This document shows positions 28,095-36,551 of a stretch of DNA of 64,000 nucleotides, one piece after another. The stretch covers positions 1-64,000 of the forward strand of contig CAKPEV010000007.1 of NCBI GenBank assembly GCA_934149405.1. The letters are read 5' to 3'. This stretch comes from an uncultured Clostridia bacterium. Lineage in GTDB: Bacteria > Bacillota > Clostridia > TANB77 > UBA1234. The notes below the pieces were generated by a model. The model had not been told where the DNA came from, did no database searches, and saw only the letters and a program-made list of their open reading frames with translations. Each line of letters begins with the position of its first letter. The first letter of the stretch is position 1. A program made the translations under genes and the position numbers.

Positions 28095-28457
28095 TTATTC
28101 AGCAGCTTCTTCTGTTGTAGCAGTAGCAGCCTTCTTTGTAGTAGCTCTTTGGCTAATCTTATCAATTTTAATCTTTGTATATGGTTGTCTGTGTCCTTGT
28201 TTCTTTCTCTCGTTTTTCTTAGCTTTGTATTTGAATACAACCACTTTTTTAGCTTTTCCGTTTTCAATAACAGTAGCTTCAACTTTTGCACTCTTAACAG
28301 TTGGTGTTCCTATTTTAACTTTTTCACCGTCTGAAAGTAATAATACTTTATCAAAAGTTACTTTATCGCCTTCGTTTAAATCAAGTTTTTCAACGAAAAC
28401 TTCATCTCCTTCAGCTACTTTGTATTGTTTTCCACATGCTTCGATTATCGCGTACAT
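28095..28457 (-). CDS. rplU: 50S ribosomal protein L21
   Basis: A 120-residue L21, a 23S rRNA-binding protein of early 50S assembly. It has the typical YAIIEACGKQYKVAEGD start and the RKKQGHRQPYTKIKIDKI ending, then a 17-residue Ala/Thr/Glu tail not found in most homologues. It has a strong promoter about 95 bp upstream. Confidence 0.96.
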   Translation of the reverse strand: MYAIIEACGKQYKVAEGDEVFVEKLDLNEGDKVTFDKVLLLSDGEKVKIGTPTVKSAKVEATVIENGKAKKVVVFKYKAKKNERKKQGHRQPYTKIKIDKISQRATTKKAATATTEEAAE

Positions 28458-28553
28458 CTAAAGCACCTCCTTCATATAAAACTCGCTAATCTCTCATCTT
28501 AGGTAGCTATTACTAGCATTTATAACCATAATTAAGCGGATTACACGTATGAC

Positions 28554-28582
28554 ATTATACAATCAATCCGATAATTTGTCAA
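28554..28582 (-). promoter_or_regulatory. Sigma-A type promoter of rplU-rpmA
   Basis: Consensus TTGACA (28577-28582), 17-base spacer and TATAAT (28554-28559) on the minus strand. About 90 bases of leader precede rplU. Firmicutes often carry an L21 leader RNA there, but I could not match its consensus with confidence. Confidence 0.85.
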
Positions 28583-28607
28583 ATCTTTTTTGTATATCCA
28601 AAAATTA

Positions 28608-28645
28608 ACAAACAGATTTAAGAATCAAAATCTGTTTGTCTTTAA
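28608..28645 (-). terminator. Probable terminator after the 92-residue unknown gene
   Basis: Inverted repeat acaaacagatttt / aaatctgtttgt followed by a T-rich stretch. Confidence 0.5.
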
Positions 28646-28674
28646 AATAATTATATTATTCCAATCCCTATAGA

Positions 28675-28953
28675 TTAAGCTTTTTTGCTAAGTTGCTTCC
28701 AAAATTCATTCTTTTCTTTTTCGTCTTTTATCCAATATTTTAGGCTTATAATAGTTAAAAAAGACATTGCATCTTTACTTATATTTTGTTTTTCTAAATC
28801 GCACGAAATATCGTAAATAGGCTCATATTTTCTATCTCTATTATCACATATAAGCTTATATAGCTCAATGGGTAGAAGTTTTATATATTTTTCTCCTAGC
28901 AATTTTAATATTCCATATACCTCTGAATACATTCTTTTTTCATTTTCGTTCAT
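28675..28953 (-). CDS. Unknown small protein, 92 aa
   Basis: I do not recognise this protein. It has 92 residues, is helical and charged, and has no membrane segment. Landmarks are LKLLGEKYIKLLPIELYKLI and FLTIISLKYWIKDEKEKNEFW. It starts 12 bp after the stop of the coiled-coil gene, with an AAAAGGAG site, so the two form one transcription unit. Both belong to the three-gene block that separates rplU-rpmA from spoIVFB here. Confidence 0.6.
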   Translation of the reverse strand: MNENEKRMYSEVYGILKLLGEKYIKLLPIELYKLICDNRDRKYEPIYDISCDLEKQNISKDAMSFLTIISLKYWIKDEKEKNEFWKQLSKKA

Positions 28954-28965
28954 ACTTTTCTCCTT

Positions 28966-30591
28966 TTATATAGATGAACGGTCATCATCTTTTGAATTAT
29001 TTTTATTCTTATTTTTTGTTTTTTCTAGTCCATTAACTATTTTTTGAAGATCCTCTATAGTAATAGCACCGCTTTCAACTTGCTTTTGAAGCGTTGATTT
29101 TAATTTTTCAAAAGCCGCGTCTACGCTTTGTGTTGGCACATCATTTCCAACTTTTTGTAATATCTTTTCTCTTTCTTTTTCCTTAAAAGCTATCTGTTCA
29201 TCATAAAATTGTTCTTGTTTTGTTAACATCTTTAGTGATTCATCCGCACTAGCATATTCTTCATCGCTTGGTACAGAAATCGTTTCCATACTTTTCTTAT
29301 TAGTTTCTATGTCTTTCTCTAGTTTTTCTTTCTTACCACTTAAAGACTTAACAATACCATCCTTGTTCTTTTCTAATATATTTAAAATATTTAAATATTT
29401 GTCTTTATCAATTAATTTTCTATCTTGTGAAGTTATTTTTTTTACATTTCCTTTTGAATCGAACGCAATTTCAATTTGACTAAATAACACATCTGTTTGA
29501 TTTTTCAAAAATTTTCTTTCTTCGTCAACACTTTTTAATTTATTTTTATCCTTACCTATGCTCTTTGCGAGTTTTTCTTTAGCTTCTTGAATTTTTTTGT
29601 CTAACTCTTCTAATTTGACTTTCTTTTCTTCTTCATTTAGATTATTGTCGTTCTTGTTTTTTTCTAATTCTTGTTCAAGACTTGCTAATTCTTTTAGTTC
29701 TCGCCCTATAACATCTATTTTTCCTGCATGTTCTCTTATATTCCCGATATTTTTTAAAAGTCTTTCAACATTACCTGAAATTTCATTAAGTTCTTTTAAA
29801 GCTTTTTCCTGTTTTGCTATTTTATTAGTTTTGTCATTGTACTCTTTTTTACTAGCAATAACTCTTCTTAAGCCTTCACGTGACTTTTGTGTAGCTATCT
29901 TTATCTGTTTTAATTGTTCAATTTCCTCTTCTAATTGTTTTTGTTTGTTATCCAAATTTTCCTCATTTTGATTTTCTTCACCATTTTCTTGTGAACCAAA
30001 AATCTTCTCTTTTTCTTCGCTAAGTGCCCTAGAAACTGGAACATTTTTAAGTACATTCGATGTACCACTCTCTAGCATGTTTTCCTCTTTTGCTTTCTTT
30101 TTTATTTCGTTCCAAGATATTGTACTTTTAACAGAAGGTCCGCTTGTATCTGACGATTCATAGTAAAAATTCAAATTTTCCCATCTAGCATTCAAATCGT
30201 TTGTAATTGCAGTAATTTTTGCTTGTATCTTGTTATCTATATCACTCATAGCTTTATGTATAGCGCGTGCATTATCATTCATTTCACTTTCCGAAATATC
30301 AAAAGATTTATACAGTTCTTCTAATTCTTTCAATAACTTTTGTTTTTCTTCCTTTAAAGCTATTATTTCAGGGTCTTGTTCTATATTCTTTCTATCTCTA
30401 TCTATCTTACACTTTTCCAATTGTGCTCTACAATACGACGCTTCATCCAAATCTTTAGCTTCCTTTAATCTTATTTCCCAATAAGCCATTCCTACTGCAC
30501 CCAATTTATAATAGTGCATTCCTAAAGTATCCTTTATGTTAATACCTCGTATTGTCCTTTTTATCTTTGAAGATATTTCATTTAATCCCAT
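28966..30591 (-). CDS. Long coiled-coil protein of unknown function, 541 aa
   Basis: A 541-residue soluble protein that is almost entirely alpha-helical. A short N-terminal domain (about 1-60, with MGLNEISSKIKRTIRGINI and AVGMAYWEIRLKEAKDL) is followed by long Glu/Lys-rich heptad stretches from about 60 to 520 and an Asn/Lys/Asp tail. No catalytic motif, signal or anchor is visible, so a scaffolding role is possible. I cannot name a family. AAGGGGGAT lies upstream of the ATG. Confidence 0.6.
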   Translation of the reverse strand: MGLNEISSKIKRTIRGINIKDTLGMHYYKLGAVGMAYWEIRLKEAKDLDEASYCRAQLEKCKIDRDRKNIEQDPEIIALKEEKQKLLKELEELYKSFDISESEMNDNARAIHKAMSDIDNKIQAKITAITNDLNARWENLNFYYESSDTSGPSVKSTISWNEIKKKAKEENMLESGTSNVLKNVPVSRALSEEKEKIFGSQENGEENQNEENLDNKQKQLEEEIEQLKQIKIATQKSREGLRRVIASKKEYNDKTNKIAKQEKALKELNEISGNVERLLKNIGNIREHAGKIDVIGRELKELASLEQELEKNKNDNNLNEEEKKVKLEELDKKIQEAKEKLAKSIGKDKNKLKSVDEERKFLKNQTDVLFSQIEIAFDSKGNVKKITSQDRKLIDKDKYLNILNILEKNKDGIVKSLSGKKEKLEKDIETNKKSMETISVPSDEEYASADESLKMLTKQEQFYDEQIAFKEKEREKILQKVGNDVPTQSVDAAFEKLKSTLQKQVESGAITIEDLQKIVNGLEKTKNKNKNNSKDDDRSSI

Positions 30592-30788
30592 ATGCTAAAT
30601 CCCCCTTCTTAATATACTTCATCGCGTCAATTCCAACAGTTATATTATACCATTTTTAGCTTTTTATGTCAACTTTTCGTCATCTACTGAAGCACTAATT
30701 ATAAACTTTATCTAAATAGCGTTTTTATGCATATGCTGATGTTTATAGTTCACGCGTGCATAAAACCTCTCTTTTGATTACAAATAAA

Positions 30789-30822
30789 AAATTTCCTCAA
30801 CTTTTTAAGTGAGGAAACTTTA
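30789..30822 (-). terminator. Terminator after the giant pilin-like gene
   Basis: Stem aaatttcctca / tgaggaaacttt and T run downstream of the stop codon. Confidence 0.75.
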
Positions 30823-30845
30823 ATATTTTCTATATTATAATAAAA

Positions 30846-33800
30846 CTATGGCACTAATACAATTCTAAAGCCAACATTTTCATATGCTGCACCATCTTTC
30901 TTATCGGTTTCAAATATTCCAGCTGTACTCGTATTTGAAGAATAACTTCCGCCTCTTGCAAAGAATGGTTCTCCTGTATTAGGATAACTCATCACATTGT
31001 CTTTCCATACATTCGAAGTATCTAATGAAATTTCATATATCGCATCTCCATAAACTCCAGCGTTTGCTCTATAGTTTCCTGTTTCGCTGTCTGTTCCGCC
31101 CTTGTTATATGATTGTGATAAATATAATGTCGAAGAGTTTTGAAGTAAACTTCCATTTGTTGATACAGCTGAGTTTTCATTGTTCACATAGGCTGAAACA
31201 TATTCTAAAGCCCCACCGACCATATCATATACACCATATATGTTTTTAGTTGTGCTTGCTTGCATTCCCGCTGATGTCTTGTAACTATATCTACCTTCAA
31301 ACAATGACTCTGATGTAGTTGCATATGTTGCACCATTACTTGATGTACCGGCACCTGTAATCATATTGCTAGAAAGATTTTGTCTTACTTTGTTTCCGCC
31401 TCTTCCATATGCACTATATGCCAAATATGTTACCGCACCCCATTCACTATTTTTCATCAAATGTGAATCTTTACTTGCATCTAATTGTAATGCCATATTA
31501 AAGGCATCATTTATCTTTATATTTGTCATTGCTCTAACATTTGGAACACTCCTTACATTATTTGCAGTTCCTTGTGATGTAAATGTTGCATCCTCTCTAC
31601 TAGCTTCAAATTTTGCAACCCAGATTCCAGATAAATCTCTGTTCCATTTTCCTAAAATATTTACACTTGTTCCAGAAGCATATGATTTAAAGGCTGGGTG
31701 AACTATATATTCGCTATACAGTTTTTCTCCACCATCTATTAAGCTTTTTACCAATTTTGTTTCTGTATCATAATATTTATAGTCCTCAGAACCATATAAG
31801 AATACGATATCTATGTCTCCAAATTTAGTTTTTATATCCGCTTCATTTGAAGCAGTTTTTCCATCTGGCATATAATATCCAATTGAATTAGAATAAGCAG
31901 AGTTTTGATAATAACCTTTTATTTCTGTCTTATTTGCATCAGTGTAGTATATTATTCTATACGCATATCTTGGAATCCAAACCCAATAGCTTCCGTCTGT
32001 TGATTTTGCATTTGCCCACATAGATTCGCCATCATCATTTATTCCGTCTCCCATTTTGTAATCATACCAGACTCTTGTAACTCCTGTTGAATCTTTTAAC
32101 GTATAAGGATCGATTTCAACTTCTTCTAAATTATTCTTCCACGTGATTGCCTTCATGTTTTCAAGCACTGGTCTATTAGGCATTGCAAGTATTTTTTGAG
32201 TAGGACATTGTATTTTTGTATACGCTGAAACTACCGGTCCGTTACCTGCTAAATCAGTAACTCTTGTCCTTATATAATAAATCTTACCTTCTTTTAATCT
32301 GTTTTCTATTTCTGATACTGTATGACACCAAGTGTACTTCGTTAAATCTTCATTTCCATCTGTTTCTTGGTATCCATATTCTATTTTAAATATTCCACTT
32401 TCTAAATCTTTTTGCTTTACTTCTATTTTTAGTTTAAGCTTATTAGAAACTTCTACTTTCGGTGCATCTGTTGTAGGATTAATCTTGTCCACTAAAACTT
32501 TATCATTTAATGCTTTATATATTAGTTTGCCATTTTCATCATATTCGCCAGCAGTATAATATGCATATATCACAACCTCTGTCTTTCCTACTCCACTAAT
32601 ATCAAATTCGTAATCTCCATTTGACGCTTGATATTTTAAATCATAATTAGCAATGTCTTCTGGTGAAATCTTGTCATCCATTGTAATTATCATCTTTGTG
32701 GCACCTTGCGAACGAATTCTAAGTTTAACTTTATCTCCACTTGTATATGGTGTTGTTTTAACAATGCTAAACATTGAATTGTCTAATAATTTTGATTCAA
32801 AATTTATCAAATTGCTATTCAATAATACTTTTCTTGAAACACCTAATGTATCTTCTTCAACATTTCCCGCATAATCTTCTACATATAATGCAATGTTATT
32901 TTCATAGTCATCGTATGGAATATTACCATCGTTAAACGATCTATTTTCATTATTCAACTTTTGAATTTCTAAAGTTATATTATTTAAGTTTGTATATAAC
33001 TCTTGAAGTTCATCATCACCAGAACCCAGTGCTTTCAAATCACTGATTTCAGCTGTCAAATCTTCTTCATTACTTCTTAATTTGTTATACTCTTCTATAT
33101 ATTTTGCATATTTTATACCGTACGTTAATAGCGGTATTCCGTCTTCAGGATTATTTATATCGTCGCCTATTATTTTATATCTCAATCGGTCCGAATTTAT
33201 GCCAGTTTCATTGTCAGTTATTATAACTTCTCCATCTTTACTTCTATCTCCACTAATTTTTATTATAGGTTTTATATCGTCTATTTTCGTTACAACAACA
33301 TTTACAGTTTTTGCATAGCCGACATCTCCACTGGCTGTTGCTGTCAAATTTTCAGCATAAAAAGTTACTATTCCATTCTCTGTTATATCTACAGTTTCAC
33401 CATATAAAAACATATTGCCTTTTGTCTTAAATTCTTCTGAACTAATTGGCCCTGGATAGTAATACTTGAATTGCCAATCAGATGCCTCTATGTTTTCGTA
33501 ATTAGGGATAGACAATATCAATTTTGCTTTATCCGTCCATACTATAGGATTTCCTGATATTATCACTTCAAAATTTGCATTATCATTATACGTTCTGTCA
33601 TATCCTCTCATATCATCTGTAACTGTATAATAGAAAACTCCTTGATATTCAATTGGATTTGTTACATACACTCTAAGAGAATTTTCATTTACTATATACC
33701 CTCTCTGATTATCTTTTAAGTGTATTCTTTCTAATTTAGTTAAATCAACAAAATAATAATTACCAAAATCCTTGTTTGAAGCTTGAGCTCTGATTTCCTC

Positions 33801-34049
33801 ATACTCTAAGCTATTTATAGCAATTGGTTGTTTTGTTGTATTATCATACATCAGCGGTAATATGTGCTTTTCTGAATAATATTCTTTTACATATTCCTCT
33901 ACCTCTGTAATATCGTTCATAAAATTTGTTATCTCTTTATCTGCAGTTGTACTTTTAAATGAAAGTAGTGCAGTTGTCGTTAATATAAGCATTACAGCAA
34001 TCGTAATTACTAATATTCCTAGTGAATATCCCTTTTTATTCTTTATCAT
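30846..34049 (-). CDS. Giant pilin-like surface protein with Ig-like repeats and FGE/C-type-lectin-like C-terminus
   Basis: A 1067-residue protein. The N-terminus (KNKKGYSLGILVITIAVMLIL) resembles a type IV prepilin: a basic leader ending in Gly, then a hydrophobic helix, but the usual Glu at +5 is Ile. Several beta-sandwich (Ig/Big-like) segments follow, about 150-640. The last 380 residues resemble the formylglycine-generating-enzyme/C-type-lectin fold: WVWIPRYAYRI, GIWVAKFEAS, LMKNSEWGAVTYL, GVYDMVGGALEYV, FFARGGSYSSNTSTAGIF and a GFRIVL ending. That fold is also the scaffold of diversity-generating-retroelement targets. The start is ATG 34049, chosen for the GAGGTG site; a GTG nine bases earlier is possible. 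Confidence 0.7.
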   Translation of the reverse strand: MIKNKKGYSLGILVITIAVMLILTTTALLSFKSTTADKEITNFMNDITEVEEYVKEYYSEKHILPLMYDNTTKQPIAINSLEYEEIRAQASNKDFGNYYFVDLTKLERIHLKDNQRGYIVNENSLRVYVTNPIEYQGVFYYTVTDDMRGYDRTYNDNANFEVIISGNPIVWTDKAKLILSIPNYENIEASDWQFKYYYPGPISSEEFKTKGNMFLYGETVDITENGIVTFYAENLTATASGDVGYAKTVNVVVTKIDDIKPIIKISGDRSKDGEVIITDNETGINSDRLRYKIIGDDINNPEDGIPLLTYGIKYAKYIEEYNKLRSNEEDLTAEISDLKALGSGDDELQELYTNLNNITLEIQKLNNENRSFNDGNIPYDDYENNIALYVEDYAGNVEEDTLGVSRKVLLNSNLINFESKLLDNSMFSIVKTTPYTSGDKVKLRIRSQGATKMIITMDDKISPEDIANYDLKYQASNGDYEFDISGVGKTEVVIYAYYTAGEYDENGKLIYKALNDKVLVDKINPTTDAPKVEVSNKLKLKIEVKQKDLESGIFKIEYGYQETDGNEDLTKYTWCHTVSEIENRLKEGKIYYIRTRVTDLAGNGPVVSAYTKIQCPTQKILAMPNRPVLENMKAITWKNNLEEVEIDPYTLKDSTGVTRVWYDYKMGDGINDDGESMWANAKSTDGSYWVWIPRYAYRIIYYTDANKTEIKGYYQNSAYSNSIGYYMPDGKTASNEADIKTKFGDIDIVFLYGSEDYKYYDTETKLVKSLIDGGEKLYSEYIVHPAFKSYASGTSVNILGKWNRDLSGIWVAKFEASREDATFTSQGTANNVRSVPNVRAMTNIKINDAFNMALQLDASKDSHLMKNSEWGAVTYLAYSAYGRGGNKVRQNLSSNMITGAGTSSNGATYATTSESLFEGRYSYKTSAGMQASTTKNIYGVYDMVGGALEYVSAYVNNENSAVSTNGSLLQNSSTLYLSQSYNKGGTDSETGNYRANAGVYGDAIYEISLDTSNVWKDNVMSYPNTGEPFFARGGSYSSNTSTAGIFETDKKDGAAYENVGFRIVLVP

Positions 34050-34077
34050 TTGTTTCACCTCATATTTAGTTTATACA

Positions 34078-34665
34078 TTATTCTTCTGTTTGTAAATAGT
34101 TTATTATCCTTAATATTCTTTCTTTTTTCACCTCTTCTCTTGATAAAAACAATACGTATGAAGTTACAAAAAGCATATTGAAATTTTTGAAATAAATTGC
34201 AAACACAATTGAAATTGCAAACAATATTACTATGAAAAAATCACTAACAAATTGACTTATTTTTACGCCCTTACCATAACCAAACTTGTACACAAAAAAA
34301 TTCTTTTGAAGTCGCCCACCGTCGAGAGGGTAGATCGGAATCAAATTCAAAATCATTATTATTATATTTACATTACTTATGAAATTATCTTTTGAAAATA
34401 TAGCAAGTATTAAACTCATAATAGGCCCTGCAAGACTTATTATAACTTCTTTTATTGGCATGATATTTTCTTTATATACCGCACAAACTCCTACTGGCAT
34501 TAGCCATAACTCCTCGACATCCACGTTTAAAATCAAAGCAATAACAATATGAGCCATTTCATGAATTAACACTGAAAAATAAAAAATCAGAAAAATCTCT
34601 ATCTTTCCACTCATAAACATGTATGCCATGAATAAAAACAAATAAAAATGTATTTTTATAGACAT
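34078..34665 (-). CDS. spoIVFB: SpoIVFB-like M50 intramembrane metalloprotease
   Basis: A 195-residue polytopic protein with the site-2-protease motifs: HEMAH (zinc ligands and catalytic Glu, about 36-40) and the distant IYPLDGGRLQK (third ligand Asp). It lacks a CBS domain. In Bacillus, SpoIVFB cleaves pro-sigma-K in the mother cell. Here it lies 13 bp after the SpoIVFA-like M23 gene, the same pair and order as in Bacillus, and bofA is nearby. I infer the sporulation role from this context. Confidence 0.8.
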   Translation of the reverse strand: MSIKIHFYLFLFMAYMFMSGKIEIFLIFYFSVLIHEMAHIVIALILNVDVEELWLMPVGVCAVYKENIMPIKEVIISLAGPIMSLILAIFSKDNFISNVNIIIMILNLIPIYPLDGGRLQKNFFVYKFGYGKGVKISQFVSDFFIVILFAISIVFAIYFKNFNMLFVTSYVLFLSREEVKKERILRIINYLQTEE

Positions 34666-34678
34666 GTTTTCTCCTAAA

Positions 34679-35492
34679 TCAAATTACATCCTCTGGATTT
34701 ACGAATCTGCCTTGGTACCTTATTTCAAAATGTAAATGTGGCCCCGTTGCGTTTCCGGTCATTCCAACTTTAGCAATGTTCTCACCAGTTTTTATTTGCT
34801 TTCCTTTTTTAACTAACACTGATGAGCAATGAGCATAAATAGTTTTTAAATCTCCGCTTTCTATCGTAACGCTTTTTCCATATGTACCATTATCGCCTGC
34901 TTGAGTAACTACACCATCGTGTGCAGCTTTTATCAAAGTACCGGTGTTAGCTCCTATATCTAAACCAGTGTGATAGGAGCTAACAATAGGATTATCACTA
35001 ACTCGATTTCCAAACCTTGATGTTATTATTCCTTGCATTGGAGATACTATCTTATAAATATCTTTAACACACTCTGCATCCGTGCTTATTTTAGTTATTT
35101 CATTTTCTGTTTCCGGCTTTTGTTCTAGTTCATCATCAACTTTATCACCACTGCTTTTCTCACCACTTGTTATGTCTATATTTATAATATTATTTTCTAG
35201 ATTACTTTCACTTCCATCTTCAAATTTCTCGTAAAACGCCCTTACATTATCTACAACAAAAGCACTCACTGTTTCGTACGGAATTCCTTCTTCAATATTT
35301 GTTTTTATAAATTCAAACTCCGTTTCAAATCCGAAATAATTTTAATAGCAATACTGAAAGTAGTATCATTAACGTATTAATCACTTGGTTCCATACAATG
35401 CCCCTTTTTTTATTGCAAACAGGAACTTTATTTTTTTCATATGTGCTATATGAATTTCTTCTATATTCTTTTCTATCAATAGTATTTTCCAT
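34679..35492 (-). CDS. spoIVFA: SpoIVFA-like membrane-anchored M23 peptidase, +1 frameshift at a CGG codon
   Basis: Two frames join into one protein of about 270 residues. Frame one (from ATG 35492, with a GAGGTG site) has 53 residues: a basic N-terminus and a membrane helix ending LLLKLF. It then meets CGG at 35331-35333, followed at once by ATT TGA. Skipping the C gives GGA TTT GAA ACG, and the rest is open. A linker with SGE and SGD triplets leads to an M23/LytM domain with HTGLD, YAHCS and GPHLHFEIR. A stop lies just upstream in the second frame, and the best later start in it is a GTG with no anchor. Membrane and peptidase parts therefore need the shift. It pairs with spoIVFB downstream. 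Confidence 0.8.
35331..35333 (-). other. Candidate +1 frameshift site (TTT CGG A)
   Basis: In-frame CGG at the end of the membrane helix of the SpoIVFA-like gene. Zero frame reads TTT CGG ATT TGA. Skipping the C reads TTT GGA TTT GAA. Phe-tRNA on TTT could also re-pair with TTC after a +1 slip. Confidence 0.8.
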
Positions 35493-35552
35493 TAAGCAAT
35501 CACCTCTTAACAAAGCTATATGCTTGTCAAGAAAGTTTTATTCTTTTTCACT

Positions 35553-35855
35553 CTATATAAATAATGATACTAAATAACACGTCACTACAACTAGTACGCC
35601 ACAAAGTATTATTTTTAATTTTAAATCTTTTTTGTAATCTATAATATCTTTCTCATCATTTTTTAATCTACTAAATTCATCAGTATATTTTTTAACAAAA
35701 TCTTCTGTCTCCCTTAAAATTATTTGCTTTCTACTTTCCTTTGTTTTTTTATTTTCAATTTCATCGTCTGATTTCAATATAAATATAGCCTCTTCAATTA
35801 AATTAGATGGTATATCTCTAACGCATATCACCTTCTTGTTTGTATGTTCATTCAT
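35553..35855 (-). CDS. Unknown C-terminally anchored small protein, 100 aa
   Basis: A 100-residue protein with a charged, helical, probably coiled-coil body (about 25-78) and a C-terminal membrane helix (KIILCGVLVVVTCYLVSLFI), so it is a tail-anchored or type II-like protein. I recognise no family. It lies about 60 bp upstream of the SpoIVFA-like gene and in the same direction, so it could share that transcript. Confidence 0.55.
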   Translation of the reverse strand: MNEHTNKKVICVRDIPSNLIEEAIFILKSDDEIENKKTKESRKQIILRETEDFVKKYTDEFSRLKNDEKDIIDYKKDLKLKIILCGVLVVVTCYLVSLFI

Positions 35856-35917
35856 AATATAAAACCTCCGCTTAATTAATTTAATATAATTTTTACCAAA
35901 GAATGGGCTTTATATAC

Positions 35918-35954
35918 AAAAATGGATGCACATTTTTATCTGTGCATCCATTTT
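35918..35954 (-). terminator. Terminator after the 195-residue membrane protein gene
   Basis: Stem aaaatggatgcaca / tgtgcatccatttt with T run directly after the stop codon. Confidence 0.85.
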
Positions 35955-35958
35955 ACAT

Positions 35959-36546
35959 TTATGCTTTATTAGTCTTTTTTCCTATATACATTTTATTGTT
36001 TATCACACCGAAATTTTCTTTTAGCAAATTCAAAACAGCTTTATTATCTAAACTAGATATTACAAATTTGTACTTCTTATCAGAATTAGTTGTAATAACA
36101 AGTTTTGTTGTAAGTGCATGTTTCTTAAGGAACTTCTTATTCCAACTATATAAATACATTCCTTTAATACTTGTTGCATTTATTACAATCTTTTTTGAAA
36201 ACGCTTTTGACAATATAAGATTTCCATCTACTAAAGATATGTTTCTTGTAATTTCAATAAAATAACATACAAAAATCGCAATACTTACAATCATCATAAG
36301 TATTTTATTAACATGAAAATATTCACAAAGTGATATATATAACCCAAGCATAATTCCTGTAAAGATTGAAATCATTGTAACATATAGTGGCTGAGGTGAT
36401 ATATATTTTTCTCTTTCAATATTAAATTCTGTAACATTATTAAAATATCCTTCGTTTTTAGGAACGCTGTATAATTTATATTCTAAAAAATAATTTATTG
36501 CAATAAAAGCTATAATTATACCACTAACTATATACAATTCTTTCAT
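35959..36546 (-). CDS. Membrane protein with PH-like C-terminal domain, 195 aa
   Basis: A 195-residue protein with an N-terminal helix and two further helices (about 58-100). A C-terminal beta-rich domain follows (LVDGNLILSKAFSKKIVINATSIKGMYLYSW.., KYKFVISSLDNKAVL) that looks like a bacterial PH (bPH2-type) domain. Role unknown. It overlaps nothing and follows the UDP-sugar pyrophosphorylase gene by 5 bp, so the two are co-transcribed. Confidence 0.55.
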   Translation of the reverse strand: MKELYIVSGIIIAFIAINYFLEYKLYSVPKNEGYFNNVTEFNIEREKYISPQPLYVTMISIFTGIMLGLYISLCEYFHVNKILMMIVSIAIFVCYFIEITRNISLVDGNLILSKAFSKKIVINATSIKGMYLYSWNKKFLKKHALTTKLVITTNSDKKYKFVISSLDNKAVLNLLKENFGVINNKMYIGKKTNKA

Positions 36547-36551
36547 CCCCC

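Noticed and set aside
28458..28550. L21 leader RNA upstream of rplU
   Set aside because: The position is right, but I could not match the conserved parts by eye, so it is not listed as a feature. A covariance search would decide.
30846..34049. Complete diversity-generating retroelement
   Set aside because: No reverse transcriptase, template repeat or accessory gene in the window; only the protein fold is suggestive.
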